Part shown: piece by piece, positions 1 through 9,595 of the stretch | Numbering within the stretch: the first letter of the stretch is position 1 | Layout: each line of letters starts with the position of its first letter | Source: JAYSRU01 sp043720875 | GTDB lineage: Bacteria > Bacteroidota > Bacteroidia > Flavobacteriales_D > Crocinitomicaceae | Length of the DNA: 53,004 nt | Assembly: GCA_043720875.1 (NCBI GenBank) | Contig: JAYSRU010000007.1 | Location: 1-53,004 of the forward strand | Direction: 5' to 3' | Position numbers and translations under genes: made by a program | Notes under the pieces: model-generated | Told to the model about the DNA's origin: nothing | Databases searched by the model: none | The model's input: the letters and a program-made list of their open reading frames with translations, nothing else

Positions 1-2
1 AT

Positions 3-1898
3 GCAAAAGCGGGCGAACAATTAGATTTGTTTGCTGCCCAAGCTTTGGTTGAAGAACGTGAGCCTACGCCTACAGCGGCTTTAAAAACATTAGTTACAGA
101 AAAAGCCAGTTATCATTTGATCACCTTGCCAGAAGAAAGAGCAAAGTTGCTGGAACTATTGATGAACGAAAAAGAAGTGTGTTTTGATACCGAAACTTCA
201 AGCATTGAAGCATTTGATGCGGATTTGGTAGGAATGTCATTTTCATTTAAAGCCAGAGAAGGATTCTATGTTGCAACACCTGCGCGCGATTTCGAAGGAA
301 CAAAATCTATTATTCATGAGTTTTTACCCTTTTTTCAAAGTAAAGAAATTATTAAAATCGGACACAATTTGAAATATGATCTTTCCGTTTTGTCGCGTTA
401 CAATGTTGAGGTAAGCTATCCATTGTTTGATACCATGATTGCGCATTACTTAATTCAACCGGAGGCGCGTCAAAGCATGGATTTTTTAGCCGAATATTAT
501 TTGCAATATAAACCGGTTTCGATTGAAACATTAATTGGAAAAAAAGGCAAAGGTCAAGGTACAATGGCGGATTTGAAGCCTGAAGAAATATCTGATTATG
601 CCTGTGAAGATGCAGACATTACTTTCCAATTGTATCAACTTTTTGAGCCAAAAATAAATGAAACGCATTTAAAAGATCTTTTCTATCAATTAGAAATGCC
701 TTTGGTTCAGGTTCTTATGGAAATGGAGCGTGAAGGCATCGCAATCGATGCTGCTGGTTTAGTAGCTTACTCGGCTCAGTTGGAAATTGAAATCAAAGAA
801 CTCGAAATTCAAATTCTTGAATTAGCTGGCGAAACGTTTAATATTGATTCACCGAAACAATTGGGAGAAATTCTATTTGAAAAAATGAAAATATCAAGCA
901 AAGCGAAAAAGACAAAAACAGGTCAATATGCTACGGGCGAGGATATTTTACAACAACATAAAAATGACCACGCGATCATTCCGTTCATATTAGATTATCG
1001 ACAATTGCGTAAATTAAAGAATACGTACGTTGATCCTTTGCCAAGTTTAGCCAGTGCAAGAGATGGACGTGTACACACGCATTATATGCAAACCGTAACT
1101 TCTACGGGTCGATTGAGTAGCAACAATCCTAACCTACAAAACATTCCAATTCGAAGCGAAAGAGGGAAAGAAATTAGAAAAGCATTTGTTGCCAGAGATA
1201 CTAATCATCAATTATTAGCGGCGGATTATTCTCAAATTGAATTAAGAATTATTGCTGCCTTAAGCAATGATAAAAACATGATTGAGGCATTCAGTAACAA
1301 AATAGATATTCATGCAGCAACTGCAGCAAAAGTATTTGGTGTGGCAATCGAGGAAGTTTCCCGCGATCAGCGAAGCGCAGCAAAGGCGGTCAATTTTGGA
1401 ATTCTATATGGGCAATCAGCTTTCGGGCTTTCGCAATCCATTGGGGTGAGTAGAACCGAAGCCAAAAGTATTATAGATAGTTATTACGAGCAATTTGCCA
1501 ATTTGAAAGCCTATATGGATGGGTTGGTAAATCAAGCGCGTGAATCTGGTTACGTTGAAACCATCAAAATGCGTCGTAGGTATTTACCAGATATTAACTC
1601 AGCTAATGCAGTAGTTAGAGGATTTGCTGAACGAAATGCGGTAAATGCACCAATTCAAGGTTCGGCTGCGGATGTTATAAAGTTGGCGATGATTGCAATT
1701 CAAGCTGAAATTAAAGCCAAGCAATTAAATTCTAGACTCTTGTTACAAGTACATGATGAACTTGTTTTTGATGTATTAAACGGAGAGGAGGATGTAGTAA
1801 AAACGTTGGTACGTGAGTGCATGGAAAATGCTGTAAAATTAGCTGTACCTTTAGATGTTGAAATGGAATTTGGTAATAATTGGCTGGAAGCACATTAG
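3..1898 (+). CDS. polA: DNA polymerase I, 3' part (exonuclease and polymerase domains)
   Basis: Partial gene: the frame is open from base 3, so the true start and most or all of the 5' nuclease domain lie upstream of the window. The visible part is the Klenow-like half, which fills gaps in DNA repair and replaces Okazaki primers. The 3'-5' proofreading domain keeps its acidic motifs: DTET near bases 187-198, GHNLKYD near 360-381 and the CEDAD block near 602-616. The polymerase shows motif A (AADYSQIEL, about 1218-1244), motif B (the RSAAKAVNFGILYG block, about 1372-1413) and motif C (QVHDEL, about 1746-1763). All catalytic residues I can check are present, so proofreading should be active. 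A TTG at 27 is not the real start. Confidence 0.97.
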   Translation, partial: AKAGEQLDLFAAQALVEEREPTPTAALKTLVTEKASYHLITLPEERAKLLELLMNEKEVCFDTETSSIEAFDADLVGMSFSFKAREGFYVATPARDFEGTKSIIHEFLPFFQSKEIIKIGHNLKYDLSVLSRYNVEVSYPLFDTMIAHYLIQPEARQSMDFLAEYYLQYKPVSIETLIGKKGKGQGTMADLKPEEISDYACEDADITFQLYQLFEPKINETHLKDLFYQLEMPLVQVLMEMEREGIAIDAAGLVAYSAQLEIEIKELEIQILELAGETFNIDSPKQLGEILFEKMKISSKAKKTKTGQYATGEDILQQHKNDHAIIPFILDYRQLRKLKNTYVDPLPSLASARDGRVHTHYMQTVTSTGRLSSNNPNLQNIPIRSERGKEIRKAFVARDTNHQLLAADYSQIELRIIAALSNDKNMIEAFSNKIDIHAATAAKVFGVAIEEVSRDQRSAAKAVNFGILYGQSAFGLSQSIGVSRTEAKSIIDSYYEQFANLKAYMDGLVNQARESGYVETIKMRRRYLPDINSANAVVRGFAERNAVNAPIQGSAADVIKLAMIAIQAEIKAKQLNSRLLLQVHDELVFDVLNGEEDVVKTLVRECMENAVKLAVPLDVEMEFGNNWLEAH

Positions 1899-2009
1899 AA
1901 TTAAGTCATCTATACTGTTGATTTTTAGAGGTTTATAATTGTTTTTATTTTTTTTGTAACTTTTATTTGTATTGTAGGTCTAACCAACAAATACGCAAAT
2001 TTAGAAACC

Positions 2010-2927
2010 ATGAAAACGATAACACTTACCACATTTATTCTTTGGGCTATCTCATGTTTGGGACAGGAAGAAACAAAAGTTACAACAACAACGACAACCA
2101 ATACTGAAGTTGAGAAGCAAACGGATACAACTGAAATGCTCTTTGGAAATACTAAGGTTTTAGTAATACGCAAAGCTGGAGCAGCGGAGGAAGTGGAAGT
2201 AAACGGACCTGAAGAAGGAATGACTGCCGAAGAAATTAGAGCCAATAGAATTGAAGATTCACTAGACGCTGTTGAAGATGAAGCTGACCGCATTAAAGAA
2301 ATGAAACGTTCAGATCCACATTGGGCAGGTTTTGATTTTGGTGCAACAATTTTAACAAACGGCAACTATAAAAGCTCTTTCCCAGGAACTGATTATTGGG
2401 AAAATGATCCAGCGAAATCATTTCACATGAATTGGAATATAGCAGAGACAAAATTAAACTTCGGCACACCGTATGTGGGTTTAACCACAGGTTTGGGTGT
2501 TAATTTTACTCAAATTGCTTTCAAAAAGAATTACCTAATTCAAGATCAAGATTCTATTGTTACGGCATTTAAAGACACAGTGCATAGCTATGCTAAAAAT
2601 AAATTGCGCGCTACGTATTTAACAATTCCCTTGTTGCTTGAATTTAATACGAATCATAACAGTGATGATTCTTGGTACCTCGCAGCTGGTTTTGTAGGTG
2701 GAGTACGTGTAAGTAGTCAAACAAAACGAGTATATGATGATGGTACAAAACATAAAGAAAAAAGAAAAGGCACGTATGGCCTAGAACCTTTTAAACTTGA
2801 TGCAATGGTTCGTGCAGGTCATGGTGATTGGGGTGTTTTTGCAAGCTATTCAGTAATTCCAGCATTTGGTGGAGCAAAAACGGCTAAAGTTCACCCTTTC
2901 AATTTCGGACTCAGTTATAATTTTTAA
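2010..2927 (+). CDS. Outer membrane beta-barrel protein
   Basis: A 305-residue exported protein of unknown specific function. Residues 1-18 form a signal peptide ending CLG, followed by Gln, the usual mature N-terminus in this phylum. Residues 20-100 are Thr- and Glu-rich and probably disordered. From about residue 105 onward there are alternating hydrophobic/aromatic strands (for example GLTTGLGVNFTQIAF), ending in NFGLSYNF. This C-terminal Phe after alternating residues is the outer-membrane barrel signature, as in the PorT-like and OMP_b-brl families. It stands alone between polA and a HAD hydrolase, 111 bases after polA, and a strong hairpin terminator follows at 3062-3094. A porin or envelope-assembly role is possible; the sequence does not say which. 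Confidence 0.75.
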   Translation: MKTITLTTFILWAISCLGQEETKVTTTTTTNTEVEKQTDTTEMLFGNTKVLVIRKAGAAEEVEVNGPEEGMTAEEIRANRIEDSLDAVEDEADRIKEMKRSDPHWAGFDFGATILTNGNYKSSFPGTDYWENDPAKSFHMNWNIAETKLNFGTPYVGLTTGLGVNFTQIAFKKNYLIQDQDSIVTAFKDTVHSYAKNKLRATYLTIPLLLEFNTNHNSDDSWYLAAGFVGGVRVSSQTKRVYDDGTKHKEKRKGTYGLEPFKLDAMVRAGHGDWGVFASYSVIPAFGGAKTAKVHPFNFGLSYNF

Positions 2928-3061
2928 AACATTACCAAACTCCCTAAACATTAAAAGTCCAGCGCAGAATTTGTAGGTTCACTTTTTACTAATAGTATGA
3001 ATTGAGAATTTTGAAAGGTCTTAATAATTTTCGTTACAAATACAGGTTAGGTTAGATGTGT

Positions 3062-3094
3062 AAAACGTCATTCAATACAATTGAATGACGTTTT
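3062..3094 (+). terminator. Rho-independent terminator
   Basis: A perfect 14-bp stem (3062-3075 with 3081-3094) closes a 5-base loop TACAA. The stem begins with four A and ends in a T run, so it could stop transcription from either side. It ends the outer-membrane barrel transcript. Confidence 0.8.
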
Positions 3095-3121
3095 TCGTTT
3101 TAGATTATCTTAATTCCACAA

Positions 3122-3154
3122 TTGGAGACTTTAGCAATCGTTTTATTAATTTTG
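3122..3154 (+). promoter_or_regulatory. Candidate Bacteroidota promoter for the HAD hydrolase
   Basis: The -7 element TAATTTTG (3147-3154) fits TAnnTTTG. A TTG at 3122-3124 lies 22 bases upstream, slightly more than the usual spacing. The start codon follows at 3187. Confidence 0.4.
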
Positions 3155-3186
3155 CTTAATCTTGTCGAAACATTGCAAATCAATTT

Positions 3187-3831
3187 ATGAACAGTAAACA
3201 TTCTATTATCGCAGCTCATTATGACGCCATTCTTTTTGATTTGGGAGGTGTTCTCATCAACCTTGATTATACACTTACAGAAAAGGCATTTGTAGCTTTA
3301 GGGGTTGTTGAAGCTGAATTCTGGAACCTTCAAAAAAGTCACGGTAAATTGATGAATGATTATGAAACTGGTCAAATCTCATCTTCCTATTTCGTTAACG
3401 GAATTCTACCACTCTGCAATCAGGGCACGAGTCCAAATCAAGTGGTTGCCGCTTGGAATGCTATGATTTTAGACTTTCCTGTTGCTCGTATGAAATGGTT
3501 GTTAAATTTTTCTAAGAAATACCGTATTTTCTTGCTGAGCAACACAAATGAGTTACACTTACAAAAGGTGAACCGGCGCTTAGTAGAGTCCACTGACTAT
3601 GCTACGCTAGATCATTATTTTGAAAAATCATTTTATTCCCATGAAATTGAAATGCGTAAACCCGATTTGGAGACGTTTCAACAAATTTGCGAAAAAATGA
3701 ATGTACTGCCTGAAAAAGTTCTGTTCATCGACGATTCTGAACAACACATTTTGGCGGCCAAGAGTTTAGGGATTCAGACAATTTTGTTGGGTAAAGGAGA
3801 AGAAATAGCGGATTTATTTACAATAGAATAG
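3187..3831 (+). CDS. HAD-superfamily hydrolase (YihX/HAD-IA type)
   Basis: A 214-residue cytosolic phosphatase-like enzyme. Motif I is FDLGG with nucleophile Asp18. The usual second Asp is Gly, as is normal in the HAD-IA variant that includes glucose-1-phosphate phosphatase YihX. Motif II is LLSNTNE with Ser118, motif III has Lys158 (RKPD), and motif IV is FIDDSE with Asp182 and Asp183. An alpha-helical cap occupies roughly residues 25-95. The likely reaction is dephosphorylation of a small phosphorylated metabolite; the substrate cannot be read from the sequence. The 3' end overlaps the convergent epimerase gene by 14 bases. Confidence 0.88.
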   Translation: MNSKHSIIAAHYDAILFDLGGVLINLDYTLTEKAFVALGVVEAEFWNLQKSHGKLMNDYETGQISSSYFVNGILPLCNQGTSPNQVVAAWNAMILDFPVARMKWLLNFSKKYRIFLLSNTNELHLQKVNRRLVESTDYATLDHYFEKSFYSHEIEMRKPDLETFQQICEKMNVLPEKVLFIDDSEQHILAAKSLGIQTILLGKGEEIADLFTIE

Positions 3832-4243
3832 CTTTTAGGCTTTTTCTTTCTTGACAAAGTTCAACCAACATACCCAAAGTACTTTTTGGATGTAAGAACG
3901 CAATCAATTTGTTGTCAGCACCTTCTTTCGGAAGTTCACTAATAAGTACAAATTCATTAGCAACTAGCCGTTGTATTTCCGCATGGATGTCTGTAACGTC
4001 GAATGCTACATGATGCACGCCAATACCTCTTTTGGCAATGTATTTAGCAATAGCGGAATCAGGGTTGGTTGCTTCTAATAACTCAATCTTAGATTCACCA
4101 ACTTTGAAAAACGCAGTACTTACTCCCTCACTTGCTACACTTTCTTTTTTGTAACACGTAGTACCTAAAAGTAGTTCATAGGTTTTAATGGCTTCGTCTA
4201 AATTCGAAACTGCTATTCCGATGTGTTCAATTTTATTTAACAT
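3818..4243 (-). CDS. Methylmalonyl-CoA epimerase
   Basis: A 141-residue vicinal-oxygen-chelate (glyoxalase-fold) protein that interconverts (R)- and (S)-methylmalonyl-CoA in the propionate/succinyl-CoA pathway. It starts with MLNKIEHIGIAV, carrying the first metal His, and continues with the conserved GVHHVAFDV block and LIAFLHPKSTLGMLVEL near the end. An in-frame ATG at 4273 would add ten residues, but it lies inside the terminator hairpin of the upstream gene, so the ATG at 4241-4243 is preferred. The C-terminus overlaps the end of the HAD gene by 14 bases. Confidence 0.92.
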   Translation of the reverse strand: MLNKIEHIGIAVSNLDEAIKTYELLLGTTCYKKESVASEGVSTAFFKVGESKIELLEATNPDSAIAKYIAKRGIGVHHVAFDVTDIHAEIQRLVANEFVLISELPKEGADNKLIAFLHPKSTLGMLVELCQERKSLKAILL

Positions 4244-4253
4244 GATATAAAGG

Positions 4254-4287
4254 TAAAAAAAAAGCCTTAACATTTTTGTTAAGGCTT
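4254..4287 (-). terminator. Rho-independent terminator of the T9SS cargo gene
   Basis: A 10-bp stem (4262-4271 with 4278-4287) has a 6-base loop. An A run at 4254-4263 becomes the U tract on the minus strand. It sits directly after the 265-aa gene and just before the epimerase start. Confidence 0.75.
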
Positions 4288-4307
4288 CATATTAGTATGA
4301 GATGAAA

Positions 4308-5105
4308 TTATCCACGAATGAATTTTTCCATTTTGTTATCAAAATTAATGTAGTAAGCTCCTTGTTTCAAGTTAGAACAATCTACCGAAGTTCCAACACC
4401 TTTTTTAACGATATTTCCGTAGGCGTCAAATATTTCATAACGCGTTTCTACAGGCTTACCACCTGAAGTAAAGTTGATTGCCGTTTTTACTTTAACGGGA
4501 TTCTTTTCTACAGAAGCCATTTTGGGATCAAATTTCACATCTTGTGAAGAACGTTTTGCTCCCGAGTGGTCAATCTGAGAAACACGAATTTGATTTTCAC
4601 CTGAGTGGGGAGCAACTACGTATTCGTATGCATTAGCACCTGAACTACCTTTACCATCAACTTCACCAACAGTTACCCATTTGTTCCAACGATATTGTTC
4701 AATAACGTAAGGAAGCTTACCCGATTCGCCTGTTGTTTTCCAAACTAATTTACCTGACATTGAAATTGTCATTTCAGTTACTTTGAAAGTACTTTTAGGC
4801 AATAAAACTTCAGCATTTAAAATTTTTGGCTTACAACCATCATTATGTTCGATTACAATAAAAACAGGTTCGCCTATTTCTATGCTAAACATAGAGAAGT
4901 CAATTTCGAATGCAGCGATTGATGTTCCACCAGGCATAACGTCACCATTGACAGTTACTTTGGTAGCACAAAAACCAAAACCGTCCTCATCCTCAGGGTT
5001 TTGAACGTATAAATTTTTCCCTTGGTAAGTTCCTTCTATAGAAATTGCAGCAAAAATTTGCTGGCTACAAAGTACAAGAGATAATAAAGTAAGTAGTTTT
5101 TTCAT
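4308..5105 (-). CDS. T9SS type A sorting domain-containing secreted protein
   Basis: A 265-residue exported protein of unknown function. A Sec signal peptide covers residues 1-19 (ending IFA). The body lacks recognisable catalytic motifs. Residues 120-185 look like a fibronectin-type or Ig-like beta domain, with strings such as YVIEQYRWNKW and the repeated beta-rich pattern before RVSQID. From about residue 200 there is a C-terminal sorting domain: strand-rich, with RYEIFDAYGNIVKKG, then LKQGAYYINF and a basic end MEKFIRG. This resembles type A signals for export through the type IX system and surface attachment. It is monocistronic, with its own terminator downstream. Confidence 0.8.
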   Translation of the reverse strand: MKKLLTLLSLVLCSQQIFAAISIEGTYQGKNLYVQNPEDEDGFGFCATKVTVNGDVMPGGTSIAAFEIDFSMFSIEIGEPVFIVIEHNDGCKPKILNAEVLLPKSTFKVTEMTISMSGKLVWKTTGESGKLPYVIEQYRWNKWVTVGEVDGKGSSGANAYEYVVAPHSGENQIRVSQIDHSGAKRSSQDVKFDPKMASVEKNPVKVKTAINFTSGGKPVETRYEIFDAYGNIVKKGVGTSVDCSNLKQGAYYINFDNKMEKFIRG

Positions 5106-5368
5106 TGTCGATAAATGATTATTGTCCTAAAATCAAGTACAAGTGTAAGAATGTTTTTTCGATAATGCAATTTTTTTGAGGATGAATTTAAAATAAAAAC
5201 TGCTTTTTTACAATTGAACGATCGATTTTCATCGATGAATTAGGTTATTTTGATGAGAAATGAGAAGAATCAAATAGTTGAAATGGTATAAAAAATTATG
5301 ACATGCATGAACAAATTTTGATGAAAGTAGCAAAGTTTTTAGTATTATTGTGTTCTAGTATTCAGCAA

Positions 5369-7099
5369 ATGAGACATATTAAGTTACTTTTATTGGCCAC
5401 GCTTGTCATCGCTTCGTGTGGAAAGAACAAACCACAGTTTGAACATGCGGGTGGCGTATTTTCTATGTGTTTGGATGCAACTCCAACAACATTTATAGCC
5501 CGTGATATAGGGGATTATTATAGTGCAACGTTTACAAATCATGTACTGGAAGGTTTGATTTCTTTAGATTCAAAGACTTTACGACCTAAAGCACAATTGG
5601 CAAAATCATTTTCGGTTTCAAGTGATGGATTGGAGTACGCATTCGTGTTGCGAAAAGATGTATTGTTCCACCCAAATAAGGCGTTTGCTAACGATGAAGA
5701 ACGTATGTTTGTGGCCGAAGATGTTGTTGCAACGTTTGAAAAGGTTTGTACAAAATCTGATTTAGGTGAAGCACCGATAGCTTATACCTTGATTTTTGAT
5801 AACAACGTACTTGGAGCAAATGAATTTATGGATGGGAAGGCTAAAAGTATTAGTGGAATCACTATTAAGGAAAACGTAGTTACCATTAAGTTGATTGCTC
5901 CAGACCTTAACTTTATGAATAAATTGGCAATGATTTCTGCTGCAATTTCTGCGAAGGAAGTGGTTGAGCAAAAACTTGAATCTACATTATGTGGAACGGG
6001 GCCATTTATGTACGATCCAAGCTTGGCTAAAAATGCAGAAAGATTGGTATTGGCAAAAAACACGGAGTACTATCTATATGACAAACAGGGGAATGCTTTG
6101 CCTTATTTAGATTCGGTGGTTTTTTATATCGAGAATAGGAAACTAGAACAATTGGATATGTTTGAAAAAGGAGTTACTCAAATTATTATTGAATTGCCGC
6201 CAAGTAGAATTACTGAAATGTTGGAAGGTAAAATTGCAGATTTCAGTTCTATACCTCCCAAATATTTATTAAATGACCAAGCCCAATTGAATACGCAATA
6301 TTATGGGTTTAACATGACTGAGCCGAAGTTTAAGGATATTCGAGTGCGGCAGGCTTTCAATTATGCCGTTGATCGGAATAAAATTATTCGTGAGTCTTTG
6401 AAGGGACAGGCCTATGAAGTAGGAATATTTGGAATTGTGCCTCCGATCTCGTCTTATTTTAGAGCATATGATTTTACAGCGGTGAAAGGTGCATCTTATT
6501 CATATGATCCGGTTAAAGCAAAAGCATTACTTGCGGAAGCAGGTTATCCGAACGGGGCAGGTTTTGGAAGCATAGATTTGTTGGTAAATGTTGGTGACAT
6601 ACACACTGCCGTTGCTGAAGAGTTTAGCAAGCAAATCAAGGCCACCTTGAATATTAATGTGAATTTTAGTGGAACCACTTTTGAAATCAAAAACAACGAA
6701 GCAAATATGGCTCGCGGACAATTGTATAAGTTGGCCTGGGCCGCGGATTACTTGAGTCCTGAAACATTCTTATTTAATTTCTATGGTAAGTTGGTGCCCG
6801 ATAGCACTGATAAGCCATCACCTACCAATCAAACGCGGTATAATAATCCTGCATTCGATATCTATTTTGAGAAAGGTAAAGCTGCAAAATCTGAACGTGA
6901 GCAATATGCTTACTATTCTAAAGCTGAGCAAGAATTAATGAAGGATCCTCCGATAATTGTGCTATGGTATGCTGGAGTGAATGAAATTATGCAATCACAG
7001 GTGAGAAATCTTAAAAGATCTCCGCTACAAATGATAGATCTTAAGGAAGTTTATTTTAAAGAATGGACTAAAGAAGAATATCAAAAGCATACTAAATAA
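5369..7099 (+). CDS. ABC transporter substrate-binding lipoprotein, family 5 (peptide-binding)
   Basis: A 576-residue lipoprotein of the SBP_bac_5 family (DppA/OppA type), which binds oligopeptides or similar ligands. I chose the ATG at 5369 because it places a short signal peptide with lipobox VIASC (Cys17) at the N-terminus; an upstream in-frame ATG at 5303 would bury it. Family hallmarks include the early SVSSDGLEYAFVLRKDV segment, the central VRQAFNYAVDRNKII block near residue 330, and ALLAEAGYPNG near residue 390. No permease or ATPase genes are nearby. A TonB-dependent receptor begins 30 bases downstream, so the two may be co-transcribed and act on the same nutrient. No acidic lipoprotein export signal follows the Cys, so a periplasm-facing location is likely. 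Confidence 0.9.
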   Translation: MRHIKLLLLATLVIASCGKNKPQFEHAGGVFSMCLDATPTTFIARDIGDYYSATFTNHVLEGLISLDSKTLRPKAQLAKSFSVSSDGLEYAFVLRKDVLFHPNKAFANDEERMFVAEDVVATFEKVCTKSDLGEAPIAYTLIFDNNVLGANEFMDGKAKSISGITIKENVVTIKLIAPDLNFMNKLAMISAAISAKEVVEQKLESTLCGTGPFMYDPSLAKNAERLVLAKNTEYYLYDKQGNALPYLDSVVFYIENRKLEQLDMFEKGVTQIIIELPPSRITEMLEGKIADFSSIPPKYLLNDQAQLNTQYYGFNMTEPKFKDIRVRQAFNYAVDRNKIIRESLKGQAYEVGIFGIVPPISSYFRAYDFTAVKGASYSYDPVKAKALLAEAGYPNGAGFGSIDLLVNVGDIHTAVAEEFSKQIKATLNINVNFSGTTFEIKNNEANMARGQLYKLAWAADYLSPETFLFNFYGKLVPDSTDKPSPTNQTRYNNPAFDIYFEKGKAAKSEREQYAYYSKAEQELMKDPPIIVLWYAGVNEIMQSQVRNLKRSPLQMIDLKEVYFKEWTKEEYQKHTK

Positions 7100-7129
7100 A
7101 CCTCCACTACCGTATTTTACCTTATCTTT

Positions 7130-9595
7130 ATGAAATTGAATAATATTCTACTGGCATGTTTATTTTTAATATTTAACATGAACGTATTTGGGCAACTCAC
7201 CAATTCTGTAAGAGGTAAGATTGTTGACAATACTACTTTTCAAACTATACCTAATGTTCGTATTTCCATAAAGACAGCAGATACTACAAAAAAGTATGTT
7301 GTAAAGTCGGATGAGGATGGTTTTTATGAGTTCTCATCTATTCCTTATGGGAAACACACCATAATTTTCAATTCTTTTGATTACGAACGACAAGAGCAAA
7401 CAATCGAAGTGAATGCGGGTAGAGAGACTATTCTAGACGTTAACCTTCAAGAAAAAATTACAGAAACAGAAGATGTTATAATTGAAGCGCGGAAAAAAGG
7501 GGAAGTAATTAATGAATTGGCAATGGTATCTGCGCGCCAATTTAGCGTTGAAGAAACCAATAGATATGCAGGCTCTCGTTCTGATCCAGCGCGTATGGCT
7601 TCTAATTTTGCTGGGGTTCAAGGGGCTGATGATTCACGTAATGATATCGTTATCCGTGGAAATTCTCCGTTGGGATTAGTGTATAAAATTGAAGGGGTTG
7701 ACCTGCCAAATCCAAATCATTTTGCTGTTTCAGGAAGTACTGGTGGACCAGTTTCAGTGTTGAACAATAAAATATTAGGTAACTCTGATTTCTTTATGTC
7801 GGCATTTCCAGCAGAATACGGAAATAGTTTGTCTGGCGTTTTTGATTTGAAGCTACGTAATGGCAACAACAAAAATCACGAATTTACTGGACAGTTCGGG
7901 TTTTTGGGAACAGAAGTTCTAGCCGAAGGACCACTTTCAAAAAAGTCGAGAGCAAGTTACTTGGTCATGGGTCGTTATTCGACCTTAAGTTTATTTCAAA
8001 CTTTGGGAATAAAAATTGGTACAGATGCTGTTCCTCAATATGGAGACGCTGCGTTCAAGCTTAATTTTCCGCTTAAAAAAGGAGCTAACTTCTCGGTTTA
8101 TGGTATTGCTGGAAAAAGTGCGATTGCTATAAAAATATCAGATCAAAAAGAATATTCTACAGAATTTTATGGTGAAGGCGATAGAGATCAATATTTTGGG
8201 ACTTCGATGGCTGTTTTTGGAACGACTTATAAAAAATCATTCAACGAGAAGACTTTCTTTTCCACAACACTGGCTTTAACACTTGATGAACAACACTCTC
8301 ACCATAATTATTTAGTACGTAGTCTTGATACGATTAATGTTGGTGCATCGAATCAAGTAGTAAATATTAAGTTGGATTCTATCTATCCGTTGATGGGTTT
8401 TAATTTTAGAACTACTAAAACAGCATTCTTTGCAGCGATTAATCATAAATTCAATAAGCAACACATTATTCGTTGCGGAATAAATGCAGATTTCTATTAT
8501 TTCAATAACATTGATTCGGTATTGAATAATACTGGAACAGAATGGTTGCGTAGATGGGATTATAAAGGCTCTTCGCTTTTAATTCAACCATTCGTACAAT
8601 GGAAATGGCGCATGAAAGAGAAAATGGATTTCACTTTTGGTCTTCATAGTCAATATTATTCCTTGAGTAATAGTATTAGTATCATTGAACCGCGTATTGG
8701 ATGGAAATATGGATTTGGAAAAGGTAACGCTGTTTCAGCTGGTGCAGGAATGCATAGTCAAACGCAGCCGTTGTATCAATATTCATATCAAAAAAGGAAT
8801 AGTTTGGGCGTTTATGAAATGCAAAACCAGAAAATGGGATTCTCCAAAAGTATTCATTCAGTGATTGGTTTTGAAAAAAGTTTAGCCAAACAATTGAATT
8901 TGAAACTAGAAACCTATTACCAATATTTATATAACATTCCTGTTGAAACGAAATCTTCAGCGTTGTCTCTAATAAATCAAGGTAGTGGGTTCGCTCGATT
9001 TTTCCCAGATACATTGAAAAATACAGGTATAGGGTATAATTATGGGGTTGAACTCACAATTCAAAAATTCTTTAGTAAAACGTTCTATTTTTTACTAAGC
9101 GGGTCAGCATTTAATTCGAAATACCAAGGAAGTGATAAAGTTTGGAGAAATACAAGTTATAACAGTAATTATGCGACAAATTTGTTAGTAGGAAAGGAAT
9201 TCATTGCTAATGAAAGAAGCACCTTCACACTTGGTCTAAAAATGACCTATGCTGGCGGTCGTCGCTATGGTTTTGTAAATGTGCCTGCCTCACAATTGGA
9301 AAAAGAATTGATCTATATTGATTCTGCGTTCAATGAGCGTCAGTTTAAGCCTTACTTTAGATTAGATGTGAAAATAGCGTATAAGTTAAACACAACTAAG
9401 CTTACGCATGAATTTGGATTGGATTTGGTGAATTTATTGAACACAAGAAACTTATTGAGTTTGGCTTATGCTCCAAACTTGGCAGTTCCAAGTGCAGAGC
9501 CGATTGCTGAAAAAACGCAACTTGGATTTTTGCCTTTGTTTTATTGGAAAATCGATTTTAAGTTAAGCAGTTCAAAAAACCCTAGGTTTATTTAG
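7130..9595 (+). CDS. TonB-dependent receptor with carboxypeptidase-regulatory-like domain
   Basis: An 821-residue outer-membrane active transporter. The signal peptide ends VFG before Gln22. Residues 24-110 form the Ig-like CarboxypepD_reg domain typical of Bacteroidota receptors (VRGKIVDNTTFQTIPNVRIS, then the GFYEFSSIPYGKHTI block). The plug domain (about 120-230) contains NDIVIRGNSPLGLVYKIEGV and NPNHFAVSG, a recognisable conserved set, and the rest is a 22-strand type barrel. TonB with ExbB/ExbD, encoded at 44650 and 29758-32439, would supply energy. The ligand is unknown; the peptide-binding lipoprotein 30 bases upstream suggests peptides, which is inference. The last 4 bases overlap the convergent small membrane gene. 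Confidence 0.93.
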   Translation: MKLNNILLACLFLIFNMNVFGQLTNSVRGKIVDNTTFQTIPNVRISIKTADTTKKYVVKSDEDGFYEFSSIPYGKHTIIFNSFDYERQEQTIEVNAGRETILDVNLQEKITETEDVIIEARKKGEVINELAMVSARQFSVEETNRYAGSRSDPARMASNFAGVQGADDSRNDIVIRGNSPLGLVYKIEGVDLPNPNHFAVSGSTGGPVSVLNNKILGNSDFFMSAFPAEYGNSLSGVFDLKLRNGNNKNHEFTGQFGFLGTEVLAEGPLSKKSRASYLVMGRYSTLSLFQTLGIKIGTDAVPQYGDAAFKLNFPLKKGANFSVYGIAGKSAIAIKISDQKEYSTEFYGEGDRDQYFGTSMAVFGTTYKKSFNEKTFFSTTLALTLDEQHSHHNYLVRSLDTINVGASNQVVNIKLDSIYPLMGFNFRTTKTAFFAAINHKFNKQHIIRCGINADFYYFNNIDSVLNNTGTEWLRRWDYKGSSLLIQPFVQWKWRMKEKMDFTFGLHSQYYSLSNSISIIEPRIGWKYGFGKGNAVSAGAGMHSQTQPLYQYSYQKRNSLGVYEMQNQKMGFSKSIHSVIGFEKSLAKQLNLKLETYYQYLYNIPVETKSSALSLINQGSGFARFFPDTLKNTGIGYNYGVELTIQKFFSKTFYFLLSGSAFNSKYQGSDKVWRNTSYNSNYATNLLVGKEFIANERSTFTLGLKMTYAGGRRYGFVNVPASQLEKELIYIDSAFNERQFKPYFRLDVKIAYKLNTTKLTHEFGLDLVNLLNTRNLLSLAYAPNLAVPSAEPIAEKTQLGFLPLFYWKIDFKLSSSKNPRFI

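Noticed and set aside
4244..4273. Longer start for methylmalonyl-CoA epimerase
   Set aside because: The extension lies in the terminator hairpin of the upstream gene and adds unconserved hydrophobic residues.
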